DNA from: Tenrec ecaudatus
Taxonomy: Eukaryota > Chordata > Mammalia > Afrosoricida > Tenrecidae
Reading direction: 5' to 3'
Assembly: GCF_050624435.1 (NCBI RefSeq)
Contig: NC_134538.1
Location: forward strand, 121,121,937-121,185,936
DNA length: 64,000 nucleotides
A program made the position numbers and the translations under genes. The first letter of the stretch is position 1, and the number at the start of each line of letters is the position of its first letter. Below are positions 32,957 through 42,698 of the stretch, one piece after another. The notes below the pieces were generated by a model. It had not been told where the DNA came from and searched no databases. It saw only the letters and a list, made by a program, of their open reading frames with translations.

Positions 32957-34767
32957 CCTGGGTCTTGTTGTTAGGTGCCACCGAGTTAGTTCCGACCCAT
33001 CGCAACCCTGTGCACCACAGGAAACACTGCCCCATCGCCTGCATCATGCTCACTGTCCTTCCTGTGCTGGGGCCCATGGTTACAGCTGCTGTGTCAATTC
33101 ATTTGTTGAGGCCCTTCCTCTGGTTTACTGCCTTTCTACTTCATCACTCATGATGTCCCTCTCCAGGGACTGGTCTCCCCCTGACAACAAGTCCAAAGCA
33201 CACAAGATAAGCCCTCCCGCCTTTGCTTGGAAGAAGCATTCTGGCTGTACTTCTAAGACAGAGTGGTTTGGTTTGGGGCAGTCCATGGTACTTTCAATAG
33301 TCGTCACCAGCTCCACAGTTCAAACACACCGGTTCTTCTTCGGTCTTCCTTTGCGTGTCAGCTTTCACATGCGTATGAGGCAACTGAAAATACCATGGCA
33401 TGGGTCAGGCACACTTAGGTCCTCAAAGTAACCTCCCTGCTTTTTAACACTCTTAAAAGTCCAGCAGATTCGCCCAATGCACCATGTTGTTTGATCTCTG
33501 GACTGATATTTTCATGAGCACTGCTTATGGACTAAGCAAGTCAAAATCAACATAGTCTCCATTTATCATGAAGTTACCGATTGGTCCAGTTGTGAGGATC
33601 TTGGTCTTCTTGACATTGAGTTGTAGTTCATAGCAAAGGCTGCAGTCCCTCACCTTCATCAGCAAGTGGGTCCAGGGCTCATTTTCAGCAAGCACAGTTG
33701 TGTCATCTGTACATTAAAGGTTGTTAAAGAGCCTTCCTCCAGAACTGATTTAGATTCTTCATAATCCAGCTTCTCTGATTATTTCCCTAGGATGCAGATT
33801 CAATAAATATGGTAAGGATGCAACCTGACACATACCTTTCCTGATTTTAAACTATGCAGTATTTCCTTGTTCTGTTTATACGTAGCCTCTTGCTCCATGT
33901 ACAGATCCCACGTGAGCACATTGAAGTGTTCTGGAATTCCCATTCTTCTCAAGGCCATCCATAGTTTGTTGTTATCCACACAATCGAATGCCTTGGCGTA
34001 GTCAATAAAACACAAACAAACATCTTTCTGGTGTTCTCTGCTTTCAGCCAAGATCCAAATGACATCAGCAATGATATCCCTGCTTCCACATCCTCTTCTG
34101 AATTCAGCCCGAACTTCCGGCAGCTCCCTGTCGATGTACTACGGCAAACATTGCTAGATGATCTTCAGCAAAATTTGACTCGCATTGATAAAAATGCTAT
34201 TGTTCTATGATGTGTGCCTTCTCTTGGGTCACTTCTCTTTGGAGTGAGCACCATATGGAACTCTTCCAGTCAGTTGGCCAAGTAACCGTCTTCCAAATGT
34301 CCGGATGAAGACAAGACATGCTTCCAGTGCTTCATCAGCTGGGTGAAACACTTCAGTGGGCATTCCATCAATTCCTGGAGGCTGGGTGTAGGCTAAGGCT
34401 TTCAGTGCAGCTGGAACTTCTTCCATCGGTACCGATCATTCCGGCGTATACATTACCTCTTGGAACAGTGGAATGCTGACAGTTCCTTGTGGTGCAGGGA
34501 CTCTGTGTTCTTTCCATCTTTTGGTGCTTCCTGCGTCCCTCGATATTTTTCCCACAGAATCTTCTAATATTACAACTTGAAGTTTGAACTCCTTCTTGAG
34601 TTCTTTCAGTTTAAGATATGCTGAATGTGTTCTTCCTTTGGGTTTCCTAACTCTAGGTCTTTGCACATTTTGCTATAATATTTAACATCCCCTTCTCGGG
34701 CTGCCCTTTGGAATTTTCTATTCAGCACTTTGATTTCACCATTTCTTCCATTTGCTTTATCTACTGT
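32957..34767 (-). mobile_element. RTE (BovB-like) LINE, reverse transcriptase region
   Basis: About 1.8 kb of an RTE element in reverse. Its 3' tail is at the left ('gttgttaggtgccaccgagt', 32968). Reading on the minus strand, conserved RT text includes FIDYAKAFDCVDNNKLW (about 33950-34010), MAESREHQKDV just upstream of it, and PGIDGMPTEVFHPADE (about 34330-34380). C-terminal pieces VLEVQPEC and SLERDIM lie at about 33165-33280. FIDYAKAFD is the palm motif that carries a catalytic Asp in RTE/BovB reverse transcriptases. Numerous stops and frameshifts break the frame. BovB/RTE elements are known in Afrotheria and have a record of horizontal transfer. Confidence 0.88.
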
Positions 34768-34932
34768 ATGAATAAGATGAGGAGCTGATAGCAAGGGTTC
34801 AAGTAGAAAGCAAGTGTTTTGAGATCGATGATGACAACAAATGTAAAAATGTGCTTGACACAATGGATGTATGTATGGATTGTGATAAGAGTCATATGAA
34901 CCCCCAATAAAATGATTTTAAAAGAAAAAGAT
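34768..34932 (+). mobile_element. LINE (probable L1) 3' end nested in RTE
   Basis: Only about 150 bp of L1 3' UTR plus an A-rich tail: 'gatgaggagctgatagcaag', 'tgttttgagatcgatgatg', and 'gaacccccaataaaatgatt'. It interrupts the RTE, which resumes at about 34933. This L1 insertion is therefore younger than the RTE copy. Confidence 0.85.
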
Positions 34933-35096
34933 TTTAAAAGAGTAAGCTTCAGAGTCTCCTGTGGCAGCCACGTTAGCCTTTTCTTTCTCTCTTGTCTTCT
35001 CAATGACCTTTCCTTTCTTCATGAATGATGTTCTTCATATTCTCCCATAGCTCTTCTGTCATTTGTGTTCGATACAACAAATCTGTTCTGTGATGT
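34933..35096 (-). mobile_element. RTE LINE, 5'-ward continuation after nested L1
   Basis: The text 'agtaagcttcagagtctcct' to 'ttcatgaatgatgttcttca' continues the minus-strand RTE coding region beyond the nested L1. It ends near 35096, where unique-looking sequence begins, so the element is 5'-truncated. Confidence 0.65.
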
Positions 35097-35909
35097 TCTA
35101 CACAAACTGACAGACAATGGCGGCCCTGGATCTTAGGGAGGTGGTAACCATGTCAGTGAAGTGCACCTGGCATCGCCGGGTGCTCCTGATAAACTCCATC
35201 ATTCCAAGTAGCTGCAGGAGGGGTAGTCCAATAGGCCTTCCTCGAGCCTCTAAAAAGGAGGCTGGCCTTTTTGGTGGTTGGCCGGTGCTATCCGTACAGG
35301 CTCTCCAAGGGATTCCTTTAGTTACGGAGCTCACCTCCACCTCACTGAACCCACTGAAGGCGGTGCGGTCATGAGTCTCGTTTCTCTATGAAAGAATCCA
35401 AGAGCGTTTTCAGTGATCTTGACCGAGGAATCTGATTAAATACTGAAACCTGGGCAATTTGACTCCACACCCTGACTTTTAAGCTCTCGCCTAGAATACC
35501 CCCGTGGAGGGTATGCCCTCTTGAGCATTCCACAAGCCCTCAAGACGCCCCAGATTCTACCGGCTTCTAAACCATTACAAAGTGTGTTGTCTTACAAATC
35601 GGTAGTAGTCACCCCCATTGGCTTAGGGATGCATTGACCAGAAAGGGAAAGAGCTGTCACTTTAGCCCTATTCGGGTATCCTGACATTTCTCTTTGGGTA
35701 ATTCAGTAGACATGGAAATATATGTGTTCCAGAGAATATCTCCTGTCGCTGGAAACCTGATCCAGTCCCATGGTTAAGAGCTAACCTCTTCAAAGGCCTT
35801 AAGAGAGGAAGAATGATAAAGCTACTGGTCTGAAATCAACAGAAGCAATTTAAGACCCAGGTTTCTATTCTCACAGATGTTTTGAATGGGATCGCCCTTC
35901 ATTCTTTGA
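35097..35909. other. Unique sequence, no gene seen
   Basis: 35097-35380 is GC-richer and has opposing 80-85 codon frames, neither supported. It could be a diverged 5' part of the RTE. The rest shows nothing recognisable. Confidence 0.35.
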
Positions 35910-36106
35910 TAATACCATCAATTTGATTGTGGCTCATAGTAACCCTATAAGATAAAGTTGTTCCTTAGTGTTCCCAAGATTGTGAATCTTTACAGGATCA
36001 GAGAACTTCATCTTTCTTCTGGAGAGCGGTTGGTGGGTTCAAACTGCCGACCTTGCGGTTAGCAGCCCAAGACAGTAACTCACTATGCTACCGCCACCAA
36101 GTCACC
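35910..36106 (-). repeat. AfroSINE copy, - strand
   Basis: The tail side is diverged ('attgtggctcatagtaaccc'). The head is good: 'gttcaaactgccgaccttgc', 'ggttagcagcccaagacag', and 'actatgctaccgcca'. Confidence 0.85.
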
Positions 36107-36206
36107 TTGCTTTAAAAACAGGCCCTGGGAGAAGGAACAGCCCCACCTGCTGAGGCCTTCCTTTCTGGCCATCCAAGATGTTACTGTCCTTGTGTGTATG
36201 GGAGGT

Positions 36207-36213
36207 ACACACA

Positions 36214-36269
<56 letters not shown>
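36207..36269. repeat. (CA)n microsatellite
   Basis: About 28 near-perfect CA units; one GA interruption at the left edge. Confidence 0.97.
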
Positions 36270-36271
<2 letters not shown>

Positions 36272-36882
36272 CTTAGAAGCCAGTCTCATATTTCCTCTGT
36301 GACAAATCTCATTTCACCCAGAGAACTGCCTCACCTCGGAGCAGGTTTCTGTGAGGTCTTGTTGTCAGGAAGACCTAGTTAGAGAAGGCTGCTAACTTAA
36401 TTCCCCAGAGGGCTATGAGGACATGGAGTCTGGAAGCTTCTGACCTCAGCCCACCCGCTGACATTCAAGGTGGGCTGCTTTTCCAGGTCAACAGGAACCT
36501 TGGCAAGCTGCTTTGCCGCAAGCTGGCTGGAGGTTGCGAGGCTCCTGGCTGAAGAGTTCTGTTCATTTTCTTCTTCAGCCAGACTTGTATCTCAGTTTTA
36601 AAAGGGCCCTTCCTGTGTTCTGCTACTTAAGTTCCTTCTCCGGGAGTGGGAGGCAGAGGCGATTCCTGCCTTGGGCTGCAGGTCTCAGGTCACTGGCCCC
36701 AAGGGGGTGGGCTTCTCTCCCCTGGGGACTCACATTGAACATGCCCAGGTCTCAGAGGAGACCCAGACACCATCTCTGCTGCTAACCCAAACAAATGAGC
36801 ATCAGTTGTCTGTCTTCGCCACCCACATACCCTGAGCAAAGCGACCATGGTGGATTTCAGGAGGGCAGCTAGCTTTCATGCA
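36270..36882. other. Unique sequence, no gene seen
   Basis: A 90-codon frame (36513-36785) lacks a recognisable domain. Nothing else is supported. Confidence 0.4.
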
Positions 36883-37047
36883 AACCAAACCAACTCACAG
36901 TGACCCTAGAGGACAAAGGAAAACTGCCCCCATCGTGACAGAAGCAGCCTGCTACATCTGTCTTCTGCCATGCCACTGCGGGGTTCCAACTGCCGGTCTT
37001 TTGCTTAGCAGCCAAGCGCTTAACTACTGCACTACCAGGGCTCTCCT
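36883..37047 (-). repeat. AfroSINE copy, - strand
   Basis: Head well kept: 'ggggttccaactgccggtct', 'gcttagcagccaagcgctta', and 'actactgcactaccagggct'. The tail side is shortened. Confidence 0.85.
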
Positions 37048-37104
37048 AGATACAGGCAATTCAGTAGTGCCTTGGGACAGGTGATGCGCTGAAAGAGCTG
37101 TCCA

Positions 37105-37163
37105 AGGACCCACCCACACCCACTGCCATTGCGTTGATTCTGATTCACAGTTAGCCTGTAGAG
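37105..37163 (-). repeat. AfroSINE, left part split by SPIN
   Basis: The tail module in reverse, 'actgccattgcgttgattct' followed by 'gattcacagttagcctgtag', stops exactly at the SPIN insertion. Confidence 0.65.
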
Positions 37164-37367
37164 CAGTGGTTCTCAACCTTCCTAAGGCCTTGACCCTTGA
37201 ATGCACACGTTCATGTTGTGGTGACCCCCAACCATAAAATTATTTTTGTTGCTACTTCATCACTGTCATTTGGCTACTGATACAAATCTGGCGACCCCTG
37301 TGAAAGGGTCCTTTGACTCCCCCCCAAAGGGGTCGCGACCCACAGGTTGAGAACCACTGGTTTAGAG
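37156..37367 (-). mobile_element. SPIN-type non-autonomous hAT transposon, copy 2
   Basis: The element (37164-37359, 196 bp) is in the opposite orientation to copy 1. The ends are CAGTGGTTCTCAACCTT and its near-inverse AGGTTGAGAACCACTG. The characteristic 'aaaggggtcgcgacccacag' lies near the right end. Flanks CTGTAGAG (37156-37163) and GTTTAGAG (37360-37367) are an 8-bp TSD with two differences. It sits inside an AfroSINE. The extra TSD and terminal changes compared with copy 1 suggest normal post-insertion decay. Confidence 0.88.
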
Positions 37368-37432
37368 CATCTAAGGGGTTTGAACCAAGGCCTTGCTTTA
37401 GCAACCCGACGCTGGCCACCAGGCCCGATCTG
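37360..37432 (-). repeat. AfroSINE, right part split by SPIN
   Basis: The head in reverse, 'gggtttgaaccaaggccttg' then 'ctttagcaacccgacgctgg' and 'ccaccaggcc', completes the SINE interrupted by the SPIN element. The middle module between the two halves is largely missing. Confidence 0.65.
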
Positions 37433-38316
37433 AGCAGTTCTTTGTTTTAGGGAATTCATCCATCCTTGCTGGGGCCAACTGGAATGAGTGATGTAAAAAC
37501 AAGCCATCAATTGGAGGCTGCGTGGATGGGGTGGGGGTGGGGTGTCAGTGGCCTAAAAGCCCTGGTGTGTGCTTGTGGAAAGAGCATTGTTGTGACCCTC
37601 GTGGTGATTCTGAGTCGAGGTAACTCTGGGTGGGCAGAGGACAATTCCTCCAAAGGAGGGCTGGCTCGCCCCATCTTCCAGGTGCCTCTGGGTGGGTTCC
37701 TAGTGCTTAAACATCTGTGACCCCCAGGGATCCTCTCCTTCGAGATGACAGGCAGGGAAGCCTTGGGGCGCGATTCCACTATGCAACACGCGGGTGGGCA
37801 GACTGGAGGGGGTGCGGGTGGGGGGTTGGCCGTGCTGGGGCGCACGCGGCCACAGCCATAATGAAGCGCTTTTAGAAGTCTTGCGTGGAACTAGAGAGTG
37901 GCTCCTGTGTCCCAGCGCTTGGTAACAGGGAGCTGAAAGGTCAACCATTCCAACCGCTCGCTGCTGGAGAGGAAAGCTGTGCCCTGTCTGTCCTTCCTCT
38001 GGGGCAGCTAGGAGCGCACGCAGGGCTAGGGGGCGCAAACCCGCCTGCCGGGGCCCCTCTCTTACAGAAACCCACAGCTTTGCGTGGACTCGGGGTGCAG
38101 AGGAGGCGCTCCGGAGACCCCATCAGGAAGAGCCCGAGCGCCTAGCTAAGGCAGAGAGTGGCGGTGGGAGGTCGTGAGACTAGGGAGCGGGAGGCCAACA
38201 AGGGGGCCAGGCCGAGAAGGGCGCGCCTGCGGCCCCTGGGCTTCCCCTCCTCTACCTCGCTGGCTCCGAGCAAGTGGGTGGGTAAGACCCTGCATTGCCG
38301 TCCAACGTTGCCCTGC
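37433..38316. other. GC- and CpG-richer unique sequence
   Basis: CpG frequency rises from about 37730. No TATA element, exon or repeat was identified, and overlapping long frames on both strands follow from base composition. It leads into the second enhancer-like block, with one SINE between. A distal CpG-rich regulatory region or an unrecognised 5' exon cannot be excluded. Confidence 0.4.
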
Positions 38317-38460
38317 GTTAAGTCCAACTTAGAGCGACCCTTTTGGGTTTCCGCGACGGGACGGCCGTGTGAGCCGCCTGCAGGCGGGTCGGTGGTTTCG
38401 AACTGCTGGTCTTGTGGTTTGCAGGCCGATGTGTCACCCACCTGACCAGTAGGGCTCCGC
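38317..38460 (-). repeat. AfroSINE copy, - strand
   Basis: Identified from 'ggtggtttcgaactgctggt', 'cttgtggtttgcaggccgat' and 'ctgaccagtagggctccg'. It lies inside the GC-rich tract and accounts for part of the frames called there. Confidence 0.8.
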
Positions 38461-38879
38461 CCGGCAGGGTAAGTCCCCCAGCAAACTGCTTACCCTCCCA
38501 GCACCTTGGAAAATGCATCCCCCGGCTGTCGCTCATCCACAAGCCCGAGAGTGGCTCCCCCAGGCTGTACGTCAAGTCTGGGCTTCCTCATCCCTGTGGA
38601 CAGACTGCTCTTCGAGAGAAGGGCTGCGCCTGTGCAGGAAGCTGCCCTCTCAGTGATCGCCCCCCCCCCCCCAACCCCCTTCAGGAGAGCTTCCCCGCGC
38701 AGCCTGCAGAGGGGCATCCACAGTGACTGAGACCTGCAGACCAGGAGGGTGAGTCTCCTGTGGCAGCTGAGCAGTGGGCCCCTCCCCGGGGACAAGGCTG
38801 AAGAATTAGCAATCCCCTTCCTGACGCAGCCCCGGGCCCGGTGGACTTCAAGGCTGAACAGCCGCAAGGAAGGCAGTCT
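38461..38879. other. GC-rich unique sequence
   Basis: A C10 run lies at 38661-38670. A 150-codon minus frame (38490-38942) crosses this homopolymer and shows no recognisable domain, so it is not accepted as a gene. Confidence 0.4.
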
Positions 38880-39330
38880 ATTGCCCAGGAAGAAGCCCCG
38901 ATATTTTTTAAACGATTGCTCCAGTTCATTTATTCCAAGCACCTTTGAATTTCTCTGGCATAATCACCGTACCCTTTGTCAACACAAAGTGATTGTTTAA
39001 ACGGCTCAATCAGATCGCGCCATGGGCGAATCTTTCCATTTATTATGATTTATGGCCTCTTTAGTGCCAACGCGCCGGGCACATTCTACACAAGATGAAG
39101 CTCCTCAAATGGTTCTCCTTTCTGCTCTCGAGCCCACAGAATAAAGCCAACCTGCTCGGAGGAAAGGAGCGATTATCCGCACTGTTAAGGGTCAGTGACT
39201 AAGGACATCTTGTGATAGGAGGTTTAATCTTCCAGCTGAAAAAGAACTAGACTTTTCGCTGTGATTGGCCCGCTGATTGACCTAGAGCACTGGGGGACTT
39301 GATTAAGGCGTGCCTTCTCCGTGGCTGCTC
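38880..39330. promoter_or_regulatory. Candidate conserved enhancer with paired SOX-like sites
   Basis: Non-repetitive block with sharply different texture from both flanks. It holds CTTTGT-CAAC-ACAAAG (38974-38989), an inverted pair of SOX/TCF-like cores 4 bp apart. A forkhead-like TGTTTAAAC (38994-39002) and a HOX/CDX-like 'tttattatgatttatgg' (39039-39055) follow. GATTATCC and GGTTTAATCTTCC lie further right. The motif density suggests a developmental enhancer. Conservation could not be tested. Confidence 0.4.
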
Positions 39331-40089
39331 CAGGCCAGCGAGAGCTGCATCCTCACCCCCTGGCAGGCAGGAACCTGGGATCATTCGTCTTTGGTCCCCA
39401 CCGCCAGACCCCTGCTGGCACCTGTAGGCACTGACTTAATGGATCCATTCGTTGCAGTGTGAGATATCGGACTACTTGTTTTTCCCATCACTGATCGCAT
39501 CTGAAGTGGAGGGAAGCACGGTTTTCTCTGCCCAGCTTCTCGGAGAAGCGCGGCAGCACGCTCTTTCTCCCTTCCCGCTGTTACCTGCAAGAGAAGAACC
39601 CGGATGAGCCACAGGGTCCCACTTGATGGATAAGCCAAGACGTGTACACCAATAGGCTCCAACTTGTTCTTTGTAACAACAGCTAATTGTTTACTCATTT
39701 TTTAAAATCTTAGAAAAAGTGAATATGCCTTATCAAGTAGGATCATTTGGGGGGGGGGGAATTCTGAAAGCACTCTATTAACAGGCCATTCAGATACCCT
39801 CCCTCCAAACATACCTGAGACCATCAAGAGATGTTATTGTTGTGCCCTGAATGAAATTCTGGAAGCTTCTACGGGAGCTGGCTATTCCTATAACACAGCA
39901 AGACTTATGCTCAGTTAAAATGCTCACCAACTTAACCAAACCAATATTAATCCTGGAGAAATTCTCCTTCTGCCTGGAATGATCCTTCCTCCTTCTGTGC
40001 CCTAGTCAAAACTGCAACTTGGTTTCTCAGTTTAGTTCAACTGCTACCTATAAGGGAGAAAGATAGAGCATTCTACTCGCATGAACAGT
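39331..40089. other. Unique sequence, no gene seen
   Basis: A 105-codon minus frame (39381-39698) has no recognisable domain. A G tract occurs at 39749-39758. Confidence 0.4.
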
Positions 40090-40160
40090 TAAAGTCTTGG
40101 GGGCAGCTCTACCCTATCCTATAGGATCGCAAAGAGTCAGTATGGCAGTGTTTGATTCGG
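40090..40160 (+). repeat. AfroSINE 3' fragment, + strand
   Basis: Only the end is present: 'ggcagctctaccctatccta' and 'taggatcgcaaagagtcag' before 'tatggcagtg'. Confidence 0.65.
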
Positions 40161-40351
40161 GGGGGTTGTTTTGGTTTTGTTTTTTGCTTGCCCCTATAGA
40201 TCATCACCTAATCTCACAGGCCAGATTCATAATAAGTTTTAGAACCCAGATCCTCAAAGTCAATGTATGCGTCATGAATCCGGGAGCTGGTGTTTAGAAT
40301 GCAGGTTCTGATGCAGTGGGTCTGGGAAGAGGAAGGAGGTGCTGCCATTCT

Positions 40352-40510
40352 AAGAATCTCCCAGGAGTCTTAAAGGCTTGAAGGTGAACAAGCGGCCATC
40401 TAGCTCAGAAGCAATAAAGCCCACATGGAAGAAGCACACCAGCCAGTGCGATCACGAGGTGCCAAACGGACCAGGTATAAGGCATCATGCAAAAAAAAAG
40501 AAAAAAAAGA

Positions 40511-40580
<70 letters not shown>

Positions 40581-41258
40581 CATAGTGAATGAAGGGGGAA
40601 GTGCAGTGTGGAGACCTGAGGCCCAAGTGTTGACCACTGGAGATCCCCTCATAGAGGGGCTTAGGAGAGGAGATGGGTCAGTCAGGGTGCGATATAGTAC
40701 CGATGAAGAACACAGCTTTCCCCCAGATCCTGGATGCTTCCTCCCCCCAACTACCATGATCCGAATTCTACCTTGCAGGACTGGATAGGGCAGAGGTTGT
40801 ACACTGGTGCATATGGGGGCTGGAGGCACAGGGAATCCAGGGTGGACAATACCTTCAGGACCAGGGGTGTGAGGGGCGATGCTGGGAGAGTGGAGGGTGA
40901 GTGGGTTGGAAAGGGGGAACTGATTACAAGGATCCACATGAGACCTCCTGCCTGGGAGATGGATGGCAGAGAAGGGTGGGAAGGGAGACTCTGGATAGGG
41001 AAAGATATGACAAAATAACAATCTGTGGATTATCAAGGGCTCATGAGGGAGGGGGGAGAGGGGAGGGAGGGGAAAAAAAGAGGACCTGATGCAGAGGGCT
41101 TAAGTGGAGAGTAAATACTTTGAGAGTGATTAGGGCAAAGAATGTACAGATGTGCTTTATACAATTGATGTATGTATATGTGTGGATTGTGATAAGAGTT
41201 GTATGAGCCCCTAATAAAATGTAAAAAAAGAAAGGAAAAAAAAAGAATCTCCCAGGAG
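40352..41258 (+). mobile_element. LINE (probable L1) insertion with perfect 16-bp TSD
   Basis: The clearest LINE insertion in the window. The insert (40368-41242, 875 bp) begins within the 3' UTR at 'tcttaaaggcttgaagg' and ends 'cccctaataaaatg' plus a poly-A tail with a few G. AAGAATCTCCCAGGAG is repeated exactly at 40352-40367 and 41243-41258. The element is 5'-truncated, as usual for target-primed reverse transcription. It contains a young TA/TG microsatellite. The intact TSD indicates recent integration and supports using this copy to define the 3' end of the family. Confidence 0.97.
40491..40580. repeat. Compound A-rich (TA)n(TG)n(TA)n microsatellite
   Basis: An A-rich tract (40491-40509), then TA, TG and TA blocks ending in CA. 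It lies inside the LINE and is absent from the other LINE copies, so it expanded after insertion or in the source element. The 'Y-I-Y-I' frames here are artefacts. Confidence 0.95.
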
Positions 41259-41529
41259 ATGCTAGAATTCTGGGAACACGCAATGAAGAGTGTAGGTGTT
41301 AGAAATCCATACTAATTCCTTTCCTACAAATTATACACAATGTGTAATACGAATTTATGAAACTTCAGTTTATTTAACTGAATAAGTGGTATAACCCCAA
41401 GTGATGCCATTTACCTTCAAAAGGTACCTGGGGGTTGGGTGGGAGAAATAGAACTTAGAGATTATGGAATTTTCCCATGAAGCTTTTGAAGTATACACAC
41501 ACTCATATATGTATACACACACTCATATA
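41259..41529. other. Unique sequence with a short tandem doublet
   Basis: The doublet 'gtatacacacactcatatat' occurs twice at about 41492-41531 with no spacer. Nothing else was noted. Confidence 0.6.
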
Positions 41530-41530
41530 T

Positions 41531-41730
41531 AGGAGTCCAGGCAGTGCAGTGCTTAAGAGCTCAGTAGCCAAACACAAGATCATTGATTAGAACACCCACA
41601 CCTCTAGAGAAGCAAGTGGCAGTCAGCTTCCCCTAAAGATTTACAGCCTTGGAAACCCTGGAAGGCAGTTCTACTCTGTCCTCTAGAGTCACCATGTGTC
41701 CGAATTGACTCAATTGAAACATTTTTAATA
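41531..41730 (+). repeat. AfroSINE, + strand (left arm of inverted pair)
   Basis: Full-length but diverged. It runs from 'aggcagtgcagtgcttaaga' to the tail 'agagtcaccatgtgtccgaa' and 'ttgactcaattg'. It faces a minus copy 25 bp away. Confidence 0.82.
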
Positions 41731-41754
41731 GACAAGTATACACTGAAGCATCCA

Positions 41755-41972
41755 AACAAAACTAAACATGGCCATCAGGTCAATTCCATCTCATAGTGAG
41801 CCTACAGGACAGAGTAGAATTTCCCCTTCAGGTTTCCTAGGCTATAAATTTCTACAGGAGTAGAGAGACTCATCTCTCTTCCACAGAGAGACTGATGGTT
41901 TCCAACCTCTGGCCTGGCCTGGCTGTTAGCAAAGCCATGTGCAAGGCTATACCACCAGGCTCCTCCCACTTC
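41755..41972 (-). repeat. AfroSINE, - strand (right arm of inverted pair)
   Basis: The tail in reverse reads 'atggccatcaggtcaattcc', 'tacaggacagagtagaattt' follows, and the head ends near 'ataccaccaggctcc'. With the preceding copy it forms a roughly 440-bp tail-to-tail inverted repeat. Confidence 0.82.
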
Positions 41973-42149
41973 TGTATCACCTGAGGCAGATCTGTGTACT
42001 CCAAGGATGCCAGGTCTCCCCACATTTCTCTAAATTACTCAGGCGGACTGCTGTTCCACTTTCAAGCAAGGTGCATGAGTGATTTCTGACCGACTCATTC
42101 ATGCTTCATTGACTTCATATTTATTGAGCAATTTGTATGGACCTGATGA

Positions 42150-42282
42150 GTGCTGCTGGCATAGTGGGGTACACATCGGACTGCTAACCACAAGGTCAGC
42201 AGTTTGAAACCACCAGCCACACCACAGGAAACAGATGAGATTCTCCACTCCCATACAAAACTCATAGCAGCAGTTCTACCCC
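42150..42282 (+). repeat. AfroSINE 5' part, + strand
   Basis: A good tRNA-like head, 'gctggcatagtggggtacac', 'ccacaaggtcagcagtttga', and 'accaccagccacaccacag'. It ends in a C9-A-T homopolymer run (42280-42305) that replaces the tail. Confidence 0.82.
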
Positions 42283-42562
42283 CCCCCCAAAAAAAATTTT
42301 TTTTTGTAGGCTATGCTGTGAGAGAACACAGACTTGCAGACAATGGCCACGCTAGGGCGGTAAGGGAAGCTACTGGGAGGAGGCCGCCCTGGTTTGTGCC
42401 ATGGCCCAACATGACTCCATCACTCAGCCCTAAGTCCATTTCCCGAACTCTCACCTAGCGCGCTGCCCTTGGGCTCTCAGAAGGGGTGCTGGCACACGCG
42501 ATTTCTCTTCATGTGCCACAACCTGCCACACCTGAGGTCCACATAAACTCTCTGCCAAACAC
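42283..42562. other. Homopolymer run then unique sequence
   Basis: After the C/A/T homopolymers there is about 250 bp with CpG-containing text but no recognised feature. Confidence 0.4.
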
Positions 42563-42698
42563 TCACACCAAACTCACTGCCCTCGAGTGGATTCTGACCC
42601 ACAGCGAGTGACCCGATAGGACAGGGAAGAACTGCTCCCGTGGGTTTCCGTGACTGAGTCTTTACGGGCGGGGAGAGCCTCATCTTTCTCCCAAACGC
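42563..42698 (-). repeat. AfroSINE, tail and middle, - strand
   Basis: Clear modules 'caaactcactgccctcgagt', 'gacccgataggacaggg', 'ctcccgtgggtttccgtgac', and 'gcctcatctttctccc'. The tRNA-like head is missing. Confidence 0.88.

Noticed and set aside
38490-38942. 150-codon minus frame
   Set aside because: GC-driven; it crosses a C10 homopolymer and runs into the candidate enhancer, with no domain.
40485-41036. 183-codon minus frame
   Set aside because: Runs through a LINE 3' UTR and a TA/TG microsatellite; several other L1 copies give the same pseudo-protein.
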